Assembly: GCA_049644285.1 (NCBI GenBank)
Contig: JBARRP010000174.1
Coordinates: 25,297 to 89,296, forward strand
Direction: 5' to 3'
From: CAVRXT01 sp049644285
GTDB taxonomy: Bacteria; Acidobacteriota; Terriglobia; Acidiferrales; UBA7541
DNA: 64,000 bases
Shown here: positions 17,739-26,554 of the stretch, piece after piece
Layout of the letters: the number at the start of each line of letters is the position of its first letter
Numbering within the stretch: position 1 is the stretch's first letter
The notes under the pieces: model-generated
Database searches by the model: none
The model's input: only the letters and a program-made list of their open reading frames with translations
What the model was told of the DNA's origin: nothing
Translations under genes and position numbers: made by a program

Positions 17739-18610
17739 TCGATTTTCACACCCATCCGGTCCTGATCCAGGAGCTGGCGGCGAAATATCCCGAATACGAA
17801 CGCGCATCGCGCGACATCTTCTGCATCGGCAACAACTTTCAGCCGCTCGAAACCTTCTTTCTGCAGATGGACGTCGCGGGAATCGAGCGCGCCGCGCTGC
17901 TCCCGATCGATTGCCGCCGCGCGCGTCGTCTGCCGGTTTCTTCCAACGACCAAGTAGCCGAGCTTTGCGCCCGAAGTTCGCGATTCATCGGCTTTGCCAG
18001 CGTGGATCCGAAGCGCGAGGGTGCTGCGAAGGAACTGGAGTCCGCCATAAAGGGACTCGGTCTTCGGGGGCTCAAGCTGGACCCGGCGTTGCAGGATTTC
18101 TCGCCGACAGACAGCACTTCGTTCGCGGTCTTTGAGGCCGCGGCTGCTCTTCGCATTCCGGTCGTAATCCACACCGGGATGAGTTGGGCGCCGCAAACGC
18201 CTCTGGAGCCTTCTCATCCGCTGCGGCTTGAACCGGCCATCCGGCGATTCTCCGGCTTGCGCTTCGTGCTCGCGCATTTCGCTTGGCCCTGGGTTTGGGA
18301 GGCCGTGGCCCTCGCTATGAAGTATCCGAACGTCTATCTCGACACTTCCTGCTTGTATTACGACAGTCCGAAGGAATTCTTCGAGTTCGTTTTCACGAAA
18401 GAGATTCCCACGACGCTCATCGAGCGCAGCCTGCGAAACAAGGTCGTATTCGGTTCGAACTATCCGCGCGTCGAGATCAAGAACATGGTTCATGCGGTGA
18501 AATCGCTGGCGCTGACCGAGCGCTGCCTCGAAAAGATTTTTCGCGCCAATGCGGAATCCCTTCTGGGACTTCCCGCTCAGCCTGTTGCAGGGGCAGGGAA
18601 CCCGCCATGA
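17735..18610 (+). CDS. TIM-barrel amidohydrolase-like protein with altered metal-site residue
   Basis: A 291-residue protein of the amidohydrolase_2 family. The ATG at 17735 overlaps the kinase stop as ATGA. Metal-site residues seen are H5 and H7 (DFHTH), H146 (VVIHTG) and H181 (VLAHFAW). The last conserved residue, normally Asp in a GSDYP segment, is Asn-242 here (GSNYPR), which would weaken or change the classic hydrolytic mechanism. A longer frame upstream lies inside the kinase gene and is rejected. It is the fourth gene of the coupled operon, so it may act on an amino-sugar or lactone intermediate or have become a decarboxylase-like enzyme. Both are inference. Confidence 0.8.
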   Translation: MIDFHTHPVLIQELAAKYPEYERASRDIFCIGNNFQPLETFFLQMDVAGIERAALLPIDCRRARRLPVSSNDQVAELCARSSRFIGFASVDPKREGAAKELESAIKGLGLRGLKLDPALQDFSPTDSTSFAVFEAAAALRIPVVIHTGMSWAPQTPLEPSHPLRLEPAIRRFSGLRFVLAHFAWPWVWEAVALAMKYPNVYLDTSCLYYDSPKEFFEFVFTKEIPTTLIERSLRNKVVFGSNYPRVEIKNMVHAVKSLALTERCLEKIFRANAESLLGLPAQPVAGAGNPP

Positions 18611-19038
18611 TCATCAAGCTCGAGCGAGTCCGTTTACAGACCACAAAATCTGAGCAGGCCATCAACATCACCGCAAACGTGGAAGAAATTGTCCGCGCGA
18701 GTGGAGCGAAGCAAGGCTTCGTGAACGTCCTCACCACGCATACTTCCTCGGGCCTTCTCGTTACCGAAGGCATCCCCTGCCTCGAAGAAGATATCCTCAC
18801 CCATTTCTCCCGGCTCTTTCCGGAAGACGAGGATTACCACCATCGAAGATATCTCGATTTCGACGGCCGCCTCGGTTTCAACGCCGACGCCCATTTGAAA
18901 AGCGTCATCGGCGGCATCCAGTGCTGTTTTCCCATCGAGAACGGAAAAATCGTGAAGGGATCGCGCCAGACGATTTATTTCATGGAGTACGACGGCCCCC
19001 TCGAGCGCACCTACCTCGTGCAGATCCTCGGCGAATAA
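18607..19038 (+). CDS. yjbQ: YjbQ/UPF0047 family protein
   Basis: A 143-residue protein that fills the family's usual length. Seen signatures are LTTHTSSGLLVTEG, EEDILTHFSRLFPEDEDYHH, GRLGFNADAHLKSVIGG and the ending GSRQTIYFMEYDGPLERTYLVQILGE. Conserved His and acidic residues mark a likely metal-bound pocket. Family members have been reported to have weak thiamine-phosphate synthase activity, and the true role is unsettled. Its ATG overlaps the amidohydrolase stop by four bases, making it the last gene of the operon. The tight coupling hints at a metabolic role in the sugar pathway. Confidence 0.9.
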   Translation: MIIKLERVRLQTTKSEQAINITANVEEIVRASGAKQGFVNVLTTHTSSGLLVTEGIPCLEEDILTHFSRLFPEDEDYHHRRYLDFDGRLGFNADAHLKSVIGGIQCCFPIENGKIVKGSRQTIYFMEYDGPLERTYLVQILGE

Positions 19039-19172
19039 AATCGAGAAGCGATTCAGCGCGCAATTGTCAGCACATATTTTTCGGCAAGTTTGCCTACGCG
19101 CTCGGCGCGGCCTTCGTGTAGCGGCCGTAGGGGCATCCGCCGGACCGCGCCCGTTTCCGACCCCGCAGCGGG

Positions 19173-21419
19173 CTACTGAGGTGTCACCTCCAAGAGCAAA
19201 TGCTCGGTGAATTCCGCGGGCAGTTTTGCGGTCGGTCCCGTCACCGTGCCCAGTTCCTTGCCTCCCACGTAGTCTGTCACTTTGTAGGTCCGCGCCCCGA
19301 GCCCTCGCAATTCAATCGCGCCTTTCCAGGGCTTCCGGGGGTCCGGCGAGAAGAAGGCGTAATACATCGCGCCATCTTTCTCGATGGCGTAGCCCTCGGG
19401 GACGTCATATCCATACACGTAGAGATTGCGAAAAGTTCCGCGTGAGAGCATCTTCTGGTTGTAAATTCCGATCCACCGCTTCCACTCCGTTTCTTTGTCC
19501 GAAGTGAGATACACGTCTTTGTACTTTGACCCGTAAGCCGGCCACGTAAATTTCGTGCCGAGCACGCCACCCGTACCGAGCGTCGAAGCGAAGTCACGGC
19601 CAAGGTCGCGTTCGTTCGCATCAAGCCCGGTGATTTTCGTCAATTCCACGTGATCGCCGTACACCGCGGCCTGCGGCCCCAGCAGCGCCTTGTACATCTT
19701 GACGCGCCGGCGCACCTGACCGGAGCCGACCGGATCGGCCGTCACCGCCTGGTCCATGTACCGGAACCAGGCCAGATTCGGCGGCGTCCCGCAAGGACAG
19801 CTCTGCGTGACGCTCTCGGGTTTCAACGCCCGCGTCGTCTCGAAAATAATTTTGTACACCTCGCCCATTGCGTAGATCGAATCGTTGGGCGATTTGTGGT
19901 GGTGCTTCGGGTTGTAGCAGGCGGGAACGCTGTAAATGTTGTCGAGCTTGCTGCCATCGAAGTCCCAGTCGCGAATAAACTTTTCCGTGAGCTGCTTGTA
20001 ATACTGCCGCACTTCGGGCACAGCGGGGCAGAGCGTCGCGAGGTTTCGCGCCATTCGCGCCGGCTTGCCGTTCTGGTCGAGAACGAGCCAATCCGGATGC
20101 TCGCGGACGACTTTGGAAACCGTGTAGTGGTGTGATTCATATCGCGAGTGGCCATCCTCAGCGGCGAGCGGCAGCCACCAGAGCTGGAGCTTGATTCCGT
20201 CCCGGTGGAAATCCTGCACCATTTTCCGAATCGAGTCGCCCGGGAATGTGTCGGAACGCGGCTCCCAATCCCCGTAGGCGTTGAACCAGCGGTCATCGAG
20301 TGTCGCCCAATGGATGCCAAACTCTTTCAGCTTCGGGACCGTTCCGAGCATCTGCGCCGGCGTGACGTTGAACTCGTAGCCCCAACCGCACCAACTCACG
20401 CCGTAGTCTTCATCCGTAGGTTTTGTCTTCCCGAGTCCTTCGCGATCGAGCACAGTCGAATACAAGCTGAGCGGCTCGTAGTAATCGCCCGCATACACAG
20501 CGACAAAACTGCGCGGCGTCGAATACGTTTCTCCAGGCCCCAGCGTAGCCGCATCGACGATATCCATCGACACGTCCACTGCCCCGTTTGCTTCGGTCGA
20601 AACCGGCAGCGCCACCACCATCGGCAATGTCTCAATGTGGCCGATGGCTTCGCCGACATGCGCCGTCCACAACGCGACCACCGGAATGCCGCCCCCCACG
20701 GTGCCCAAGTCGCCCTTGACCTGCACCAGCGATCCCATCTGGTTTTGTTGCGAGAATTTCTCCGGAATTTCGAACACGTTTTCCTTGCCCCATTTGATAC
20801 TCGCGCCGTGAAACGACCACATCTCGTGAGGCTTGGCTTGCGGATCGGAAAGAGAGGCGCTCAACCGGTGATGCTGCGCCGAGATTTTCTCCAAATGCAA
20901 ACTGGCACTGCCTGTATTTTTCACCGCCAGCGAAGTGACCGCGATTCTAGGAAAATCGTCGTAGACTTCGATGGCCAGCGTCTTGTCGAGGCCGGCGCTC
21001 GGACTGTCGCCGGAAATCTCAACGCGTTTGCCGCGGTCCCCGATCTTTCCGCGGGCGTCTGAAATTCGCGCGGCACTGAGATCCAGCGAGACGTCCAACA
21101 CCGGCTTCCCGTTTACGACGATCCAATCGCCGGACCGCTCAGCCGGATCATCGAGAGTCAATCGCTCCCCGCCCTTCAGCAGGAAGGCCTGAATGTAACC
21201 TGACGGCAGAATGTCGAATTCGGCTTCGGAAGATTTGATTGTCACGGGCCCGCCGGGATTCACAGTCACAACGATGTGCGAGGCCGGCGTCGATGGCGCA
21301 GCCGGCGCCGGTTTCTTGCCGCACCCGGCAACGAGGCAAAATCCTGCCGCCAGCAGCCAAGCCGCCGGAGCAAACAAACGCGCCGCTCTGGCAATCGCCT
21401 TTAATCCTGCTCGCTTCAC
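19173..21419 (-). CDS. GH36-like (clan GH-D) alpha-glycosidase lipoprotein
   Basis: A 748-residue protein with a lipoprotein signal (LVAGC, Cys-33) and GTG start at 21419. An N-terminal beta-supersandwich of about 300 residues precedes the barrel. The barrel begins VSWCGWGYEFNVTPAQMLGTVPKLKEFGIHWATLDDRWFNAYGDWEP, the typical SW...G...DD-W of GH36. The candidate nucleophile is D493 in GSKLDN, and acid/base candidates are D555 or D562 in RYMDQAVTADPVG. A C-terminal beta domain follows. Such enzymes cleave alpha-galactosides or related alpha-linked sugars at the outer membrane. It is divergent from a LacI regulator and sits inside the amino-sugar locus. Confidence 0.8.
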   Translation of the reverse strand: MKRAGLKAIARAARLFAPAAWLLAAGFCLVAGCGKKPAPAAPSTPASHIVVTVNPGGPVTIKSSEAEFDILPSGYIQAFLLKGGERLTLDDPAERSGDWIVVNGKPVLDVSLDLSAARISDARGKIGDRGKRVEISGDSPSAGLDKTLAIEVYDDFPRIAVTSLAVKNTGSASLHLEKISAQHHRLSASLSDPQAKPHEMWSFHGASIKWGKENVFEIPEKFSQQNQMGSLVQVKGDLGTVGGGIPVVALWTAHVGEAIGHIETLPMVVALPVSTEANGAVDVSMDIVDAATLGPGETYSTPRSFVAVYAGDYYEPLSLYSTVLDREGLGKTKPTDEDYGVSWCGWGYEFNVTPAQMLGTVPKLKEFGIHWATLDDRWFNAYGDWEPRSDTFPGDSIRKMVQDFHRDGIKLQLWWLPLAAEDGHSRYESHHYTVSKVVREHPDWLVLDQNGKPARMARNLATLCPAVPEVRQYYKQLTEKFIRDWDFDGSKLDNIYSVPACYNPKHHHKSPNDSIYAMGEVYKIIFETTRALKPESVTQSCPCGTPPNLAWFRYMDQAVTADPVGSGQVRRRVKMYKALLGPQAAVYGDHVELTKITGLDANERDLGRDFASTLGTGGVLGTKFTWPAYGSKYKDVYLTSDKETEWKRWIGIYNQKMLSRGTFRNLYVYGYDVPEGYAIEKDGAMYYAFFSPDPRKPWKGAIELRGLGARTYKVTDYVGGKELGTVTGPTAKLPAEFTEHLLLEVTPQ

Positions 21420-21480
21420 TTTTGTTCTCGCTTCGGCAGCTCACCGAAACCGCTGAAAGTTTTGTTGGACGTTCGGATGA

Positions 21481-21506
21481 TATACTTTGTCCACTTGTGA
21501 ATCACA
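21481..21506 (+). promoter_or_regulatory. candidate -10 and palindrome in the GH36/LacI gap
   Basis: TATACT at 21481-21486 is a good -10 for the LacI gene, followed 10 bases later by the palindrome TGTGA-A-TCACA (21496-21506), which would overlap the transcription start. No clear -35 is seen. An operator for the adjacent LacI regulator is possible but not established. Confidence 0.35.
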
Positions 21507-21582
21507 GTCTCTTTAATCCGTTCCGCGCCCATTTGTTGCAATTCGCATCTCAATAAGCTATTTACAGGTCTGGAGCCAGTGC

Positions 21583-22656
21583 TTGCGCCGGCGAAAAGAC
21601 AAGAACTCCACGATCACCATTCGAGATGTAGCCGAGGAAAGCGGCTTCTCCGCTGCGACTGTCTCGATCGTGCTCAACAACGCGCCGCTGGCCCGCTACA
21701 TCCCGCCTCCCACCAAGAAACGGATCGAAAGGGCGGCCAAGAAGCTCGGATACCGCCCCAATGTAATCGCGCGCTTCCTGCGCAGCAAGCGGAATCACAC
21801 CGTCGGAGTCATGGTTTTCGACCTCAGCGATCCTTTTTGCATGCCGGTGCTCCGAGGAATCGAGGACTCTCTCTCGCAAGCATCCTATCTGCCGATCCTC
21901 GCCGACGCCCGCAACGAGCGCAGCCGGTTCGAGCGGTATCTGGAGCGCATGCTCGACCGGCAAGTGGAAGGTCTGATCGTCGTGGCCAACTGGCTCTTCG
22001 TCGATATCGATTTCCTGGCCGACCTCGAGAAGAGAAATATTCCCGCCGCAGTGATTGGCAGAGACTTGCCGAGAGGCACGATCAGCTCGGTAATGGTTGA
22101 CAACGAGACGGGAGCGCGCATCGCCCTCGAGCACCTTTACTCGCTTGGACATCGCAAGATCGCGTTCATCCGCGGGCCGAAAACGCTGATCGACACGGTT
22201 CCCCGATGGCGGGGCATTCGCGAGTTCGCGCGGTCGGTCGGGCTGGCATTGGATCCGCGACTCGTCGTCGACCTGCCCGAATCGCGCGATCCGAGTTCCA
22301 GTTTCGAGGGAGGATTCCGCCTCACGGAGGAGTTGCTCAAACGCAAGCGACGCTTCACGGCGCTCATGCCCTTCGACGACTTGACCTCCCTCGGCGCCAT
22401 CCGCGCCCTGGCCAGGGCGGGTGTGAAGGTCCCGGAGCAATGTTCCGTGATCGGCTTTGACGATGTGGCGCCTTCCGCGCTATCCACTCCGCCTCTCACC
22501 ACGATCCGGCAGCCGCTGGAGACGATGGGAAGCACCGCAGTCGGCCTTGTTCTCGAGGGGATTAACGCGGTGTTTGAGAAGAGAGACATTGCAGCCGTGC
22601 ATCGAAGGGTCGCTCCGGAGTTGGTTGTGCGCGAATCCACCAAACCGACTCCTTGA
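21583..22656 (+). CDS. LacI-family transcriptional regulator
   Basis: A 357-residue regulator with TTG start at 21583 (TGGAG upstream). The LacI headpiece covers residues about 10-60: TIRDVAEESGFSAATVSIVLN and the hinge region GYRPNVIARFLRSKRNHTVGVMV. The periplasmic-binding-protein-like core has GLIVVANWLFVDI, FIRGP, RRFTALMPFDDLTSLGAIRALA and CSVIGFDDVAPSALSTPPLTTI. It is likely a repressor of the flanking sugar-degradation genes, releasing on binding a sugar. It lies divergent from the GH36-like gene and convergent with the GH2 gene. Confidence 0.93.
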   Translation: MRRRKDKNSTITIRDVAEESGFSAATVSIVLNNAPLARYIPPPTKKRIERAAKKLGYRPNVIARFLRSKRNHTVGVMVFDLSDPFCMPVLRGIEDSLSQASYLPILADARNERSRFERYLERMLDRQVEGLIVVANWLFVDIDFLADLEKRNIPAAVIGRDLPRGTISSVMVDNETGARIALEHLYSLGHRKIAFIRGPKTLIDTVPRWRGIREFARSVGLALDPRLVVDLPESRDPSSSFEGGFRLTEELLKRKRRFTALMPFDDLTSLGAIRALARAGVKVPEQCSVIGFDDVAPSALSTPPLTTIRQPLETMGSTAVGLVLEGINAVFEKRDIAAVHRRVAPELVVRESTKPTP

Positions 22657-22720
22657 CAACTACAGCAGCAGCTTTCTTCCGGCGTGGCGCACTCCTCGGA
22701 ATGACACCGGCGAGAGTTTT

Positions 22721-25393
22721 TCAGTTTGTAGCACGCGGGACATTCCACCCATCCACTTCGACCGCCGGCGTCGCGCCTTGCAGATCGTTCGAACGAAATC
22801 CAGCGCTAATCTCACGCTTTTCTCCCGGCAGAAGCGAGATGTAGTTGTCGTCCCACCAGACCGGCAACACTTCGCCGCCGCCCTTGCCGCGGGTGACCTT
22901 CAGACGAACCAGAAACGCCACCTGATCAGTGGGATTTTCGATTTGCACGCGGGCGACGCCTTTTTCTCCTTCCGTGTGAAATTGGCTCTTGTATTTCAGC
23001 GCCACGGCAGGGAGTTGCGATAGGCCGGTCAAATCAGCGAACGAAGATTGTGGGGTGTAATACCACTTCGAGCGGTCCCAATCGAGCTGGTCGGGTTTGC
23101 TCGAGAGCCAATAGAAATTCGAGCTGACGAGCTGTCCGGAAGAATTCGTCAGATTGAGTTTCAAAAAATAGGTTGGAGGCAACGCGGGCACATCGGGGAT
23201 CACGAATGCCTGGATGCTGCTGTCGGCCGGGGAATCGATTTTCTGCTCGCGTGAGAATTTTTCGACGCCGCGGAGATCGTAGATCTTTGAGGTCACGGTC
23301 AGGTTTGGGTAAGCCTGTTCATTTTGATTGGCGACGATTACTCCACGATCGAAGTAGGAATACTGGATGTGGAGAGGCTCGCAGGCTTTCTTCGTGCCGA
23401 AGTAACCGCCCGCGGGGCGCAGGTAGTAGTCGTAGAGGTGCCAGATGATCGATGGCCAGGCGTTGTTCAGCATCCATTGAATCACGCCGGTCGCGCGGTA
23501 CTTGTTCTGGCCGAACGCCTCGAACATGGCTCGCTCGCCCTCATACGCCATGGCTTGTGATTTCCAGACGTAGTCGTTCAGGTCCTTTGCCGGGCCGTAG
23601 CGCCTTTCGAGCGCGCGGGTATACAGCTTGATGTTAGCGAACTCTCCGCCTCCGGCGTGGTAATCCCAATACTCGTCGATGGGCCAGAGATGGTCCTTGC
23701 CGAGCATTGCTTCGAGGCTCTCGACGGGTGGAACCGCGGGGCCGGGGCTTGTTTCGGTGTTGAAACCGAAGGCGCCGCCGTGATGCGAGTCCTCGAGCCA
23801 GTAGTTGGCCGGGACGTAGTCGTAAGGGCCGGTCATCTTGACGCCGGTGTGTCCAGTGGGGCCTGTTTTCTTCTCCGTCGCCGAGGAAATGACCGGCTTG
23901 GGCCAGTCCACATCTTTCAGCACGCTGAGGTAAGCGGTCTCGATGTCGGCGGGCGGGGGATTGTCGCTGCCATTGAGCCAGACGAAAACGCTGGGATGGG
24001 TTCGCAAGCGCAGGGCCTGGTCGCGGAGCGATGCGGTGGCGACTTCGCGCTCATTCGAGTCCCAGCGCTTCCACCGTTCCCAATGATCGCAACAGCACCA
24101 GCCCGGCATCACCAGAATTCCGAAGCGGTCGGCGAGCGAGAAAAACTCGTCGGCGACAAGCTTTCCTTCGAGACGCACAGCATTCAGGTTCATCCCCTTG
24201 ACGTAGGAGAAATCATCCGCCCAACGCTCGGGCGTGTCGCGCAGCATCATGTCGGGTGTATATCCACCGCCGCGAATCAGGACGTTCTTGCCGTTGATCT
24301 TGAAGAGACGGCCGCCGGTTTTGCCCAGCTCGGAAGTGATTTCATCCATGCCAAAGCGCAAGGTTTGCTCGTCGGAGACGGCAGCGTTCACCGCAAACTC
24401 GATATGAAGGTCTTGCAGATTTTGCGCGCCCATCTGATAAGGCCACCACAGCGGCGGGTTCGAAATATTCAACTGCGGAATCTCTCTTGGCGAGAAGGTG
24501 ATGACCTTCGCTTCTTTCGAGGCAAGCGTGACGGGTTGGGAGAAGGAAGCCAGGTCTGGAATCGCGCCGCGCAGCGTTCCTTGAACCCGGCTGGCAGTGG
24601 CATTGCGCACTTCCGCGGAAACCGTGAGGTGCGCGATGTTCGCTCCTGGATCGAGTTTGGTGACCACCTGCGAATTGCGGACGGCGACGGGGCCGCTCGG
24701 CGCCAGGAAGACGTCTCCCCAGACGCCCATGTCTTTATCCGGCGGCAGCGGATTCCAATCCACGAAGGTGATGGCCAGATCGTGCGGCGTGGGCGGGAAG
24801 ACCTCGACGGCGAGCGCGTTGGCCTGACCGGGCTTCAGGTGCTCGCTGACTTCAAATTCGTAGCGACGGAATGCTCCGGCCACGTTTTCGCCGGCAGCGA
24901 TCTCGTGTCCGTTCAACCAGATGTTCGCGCGATAGTTGATGCCGCGGAAATTGAGCCAGGCTTTTTTCGCCTGCCACGCGTCCGCGGGAAGGATGAATTC
25001 GGTGCGATACCACCACGAAACGCGAAAGGGGCTATCGTTCGGCATGTCCTCATTCGAGAAGTTTGCGCCGATCTTGTAGCTTGTGCCCGGAATCTTGCGG
25101 AGGTTCATGCCGAAGTAAGGGTCGGGGTAAATTTTGTCGGCGACGAGCGCGGCCACCACGGTCGTCGGGACTGCGGCAGGATACCAGCCCTGGGTCGCGT
25201 AGCCGGGCTGGGAAATGGCGTCGCCGGCGTCTCTCACTTTCGCGGATGATTGAATGGCCCAGCCGTGTTTCAATTTCAGTGGAGCGTTGCCGTCGGCACG
25301 GGCGGAGGCAACGGCTGCGGCGGCGGCGAGCGCCGCGATGAGATACAAAATCGATTTAATGCAGCGGGCAGAAAAAAAGTTCAAGCGTTGCAA
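22721..25393 (-). CDS. GH2 secreted enzyme, probable exo-beta-D-glucosaminidase
   Basis: An 890-residue secreted GH2 enzyme with a signal peptide (about 15-33). Domain order is a jelly-roll sugar-binding domain (about 45-220), an Ig-like domain, a TIM barrel (about 350-640) and C-terminal Ig-like domains. The acid/base segment reads VWLNGSDNPP (S476-D477) in place of the N-E of ordinary GH2 enzymes, and the nucleophile segment reads AFGFNTETSPGP (E547). From memory, this S-D/E dyad and NTETSPGP match the CsxA-type exo-beta-D-glucosaminidases (D469 and E541 in the Amycolatopsis enzyme), which release glucosamine from chitosan. A beta-mannosidase role is the alternative. The neighbouring SIS deaminase supports amino-sugar use. 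Confidence 0.85.
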   Translation of the reverse strand: MQRLNFFSARCIKSILYLIAALAAAAAVASARADGNAPLKLKHGWAIQSSAKVRDAGDAISQPGYATQGWYPAAVPTTVVAALVADKIYPDPYFGMNLRKIPGTSYKIGANFSNEDMPNDSPFRVSWWYRTEFILPADAWQAKKAWLNFRGINYRANIWLNGHEIAAGENVAGAFRRYEFEVSEHLKPGQANALAVEVFPPTPHDLAITFVDWNPLPPDKDMGVWGDVFLAPSGPVAVRNSQVVTKLDPGANIAHLTVSAEVRNATASRVQGTLRGAIPDLASFSQPVTLASKEAKVITFSPREIPQLNISNPPLWWPYQMGAQNLQDLHIEFAVNAAVSDEQTLRFGMDEITSELGKTGGRLFKINGKNVLIRGGGYTPDMMLRDTPERWADDFSYVKGMNLNAVRLEGKLVADEFFSLADRFGILVMPGWCCCDHWERWKRWDSNEREVATASLRDQALRLRTHPSVFVWLNGSDNPPPADIETAYLSVLKDVDWPKPVISSATEKKTGPTGHTGVKMTGPYDYVPANYWLEDSHHGGAFGFNTETSPGPAVPPVESLEAMLGKDHLWPIDEYWDYHAGGGEFANIKLYTRALERRYGPAKDLNDYVWKSQAMAYEGERAMFEAFGQNKYRATGVIQWMLNNAWPSIIWHLYDYYLRPAGGYFGTKKACEPLHIQYSYFDRGVIVANQNEQAYPNLTVTSKIYDLRGVEKFSREQKIDSPADSSIQAFVIPDVPALPPTYFLKLNLTNSSGQLVSSNFYWLSSKPDQLDWDRSKWYYTPQSSFADLTGLSQLPAVALKYKSQFHTEGEKGVARVQIENPTDQVAFLVRLKVTRGKGGGEVLPVWWDDNYISLLPGEKREISAGFRSNDLQGATPAVEVDGWNVPRATN

Positions 25394-25450
25394 GGCGCCT
25401 CCCGGTCGATTTCATTTCTTTTGCGCGTCCGTATCTTAGCAGAGAACGGC

Positions 25451-25617
25451 AGTTGACAGTCCACTGTTGAAAGTTGAAAGAAAAACCGCGCTGCGGGGAG
25501 CAAAGACAAACAGACTCACCACAGAGTGCACAGAGGTCACCGAGATCGGAGAGGACAGAGACCACGGAGACGAAGGCACTTGATAGTCGACAGTTGAAAG
25601 TTGAAAGAAAAACCGCA
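25451..25617. repeat. two near-identical repeats flanking a degenerate CACAGAG tract
   Basis: A 39-base unit at 25451-25489 recurs at 25579-25617 with few differences, sharing GTTGAAAGTTGAAAG and then AAAAACCGC. Between them, 25517-25576 is built of degenerate CACAGAG/GGAGACC-type steps with a period near 10-12 bases. A second GCAGAGGCGCCGAG tract follows near 25654. Similar sequences are scattered between genes in soil Acidobacteriota. The 480-base gap between the GH2 and cupin genes holds nothing else recognised. Confidence 0.7.
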
Positions 25618-25875
25618 GCGGGACCACGGGGCGGCAAAGATCGAAAGACTTTACCGCAGAGGCGCCGAGCGCGCGGAGAGACTCTCGACAGGCTCGGGAC
25701 GAAAACGCTCGACGGGTTTCCGCTTTCCCTACAGAAAAGTTGAATTTTGTGGCGATTTGGCGAGAGGCCGATTGTTTGTTTTCAATGAGTTGGGGCGAAT
25801 TTAGTTTCATCGGTGTAGTGAGTAGGAACGATCAGCCTGGCGCGATGAAGGCACAATTCTGAAAAGGAGAGAACC

Positions 25876-26424
25876 ATGCAGAGGGCAATGCTAAGTGTTC
25901 TTGCAGCTTTGTTCGCGGTTTCGACGACGGCAGACCAAACCCCGCCGAACCCGACTTCGGCGACGGATGTGAGCGCCGCCGACATCGAGGCTACCCTGAA
26001 ACAAGAGATGGCAAACTCAAACCCGGTCAACGATATGCCGATTCGTGTGGTTGACGCAGGGGGCTACAACGTCGGCATCGGGTTAGTCCATCGGCTCAAA
26101 GTGGAAAAGGGAGGCGGAAGCGCGTCGCACGACAAGGTGACTGAGGTTTTTCAAATCCTTGAGGGCTCTGGAACGCTGGTGACGGGGGGCACGCTGGTGG
26201 ATCCGCAGCGACGCGACAGCCCCACCTCGATGGCCAGGTACATGCAGCTCAACGGCCCCGGGGTAAGCGGCACTGCCGTTCAGGGGGGTGTGAGCCGGCG
26301 GATCGCAAAGGGGGACATGGTGATCATTCCTGCGGGCACGCCTCATTGGTGGTCCGAAGTCCGGGAGACGCTTACGTACACCGTCGTGCGGGTCGACCCC
26401 AGCCGAGTTATAACCCTCAAGTGA
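25876..26424 (+). CDS. secreted cupin-domain protein
   Basis: A 182-residue protein with a short signal peptide (residues 1-19, MQRAMLSVLAALFAVSTTA). A single cupin barrel covers about 65-175: GIGLVHRLKVEKGGGSASHDKVTEVFQILEGSGTLVTGG (motif 1, metal His/Glu) and GDMVIIPAGTPHWWSEV (motif 2, His). The ribosome site is AAGGAGAG. Cupins hold a metal ion and bind or convert small molecules, but no specific activity can be assigned. A separate SRPBCC gene follows 130 bases later. Confidence 0.85.
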   Translation: MQRAMLSVLAALFAVSTTADQTPPNPTSATDVSAADIEATLKQEMANSNPVNDMPIRVVDAGGYNVGIGLVHRLKVEKGGGSASHDKVTEVFQILEGSGTLVTGGTLVDPQRRDSPTSMARYMQLNGPGVSGTAVQGGVSRRIAKGDMVIIPAGTPHWWSEVRETLTYTVVRVDPSRVITLK

Positions 26425-26554
26425 GCCGGATCCTGCGGATAACGTGTCTCGCCCGCGCTGACACAAAATCGAGGTCGGGTCAGTGACCTTTGTCTAGCAT
26501 GGCGCTGAAAAACCATTTAGATTAAAGACCATCCCTTCAATGAAAAGAGGCTAA

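Noticed and set aside
16689..17807. 372-residue minus-strand frame across the PfkB gene
   Set aside because: No family features and no ribosome site; the plus-strand kinase has clear motifs and coupled neighbours.
17735..18610. Amidohydrolase as an N-acetyl-amino-sugar 6-phosphate deacetylase (NagA/AgaA)
   Set aside because: It is shorter than NagA, belongs to the amidohydrolase_2 type and has an altered metal residue; only a general amidohydrolase-like call is supported.
23657..25249. 530-residue plus-strand frame antisense to the GH2 gene
   Set aside because: A shadow frame typical of high-GC coding DNA; the opposite strand has a full GH2 enzyme with a signal peptide and catalytic motifs.
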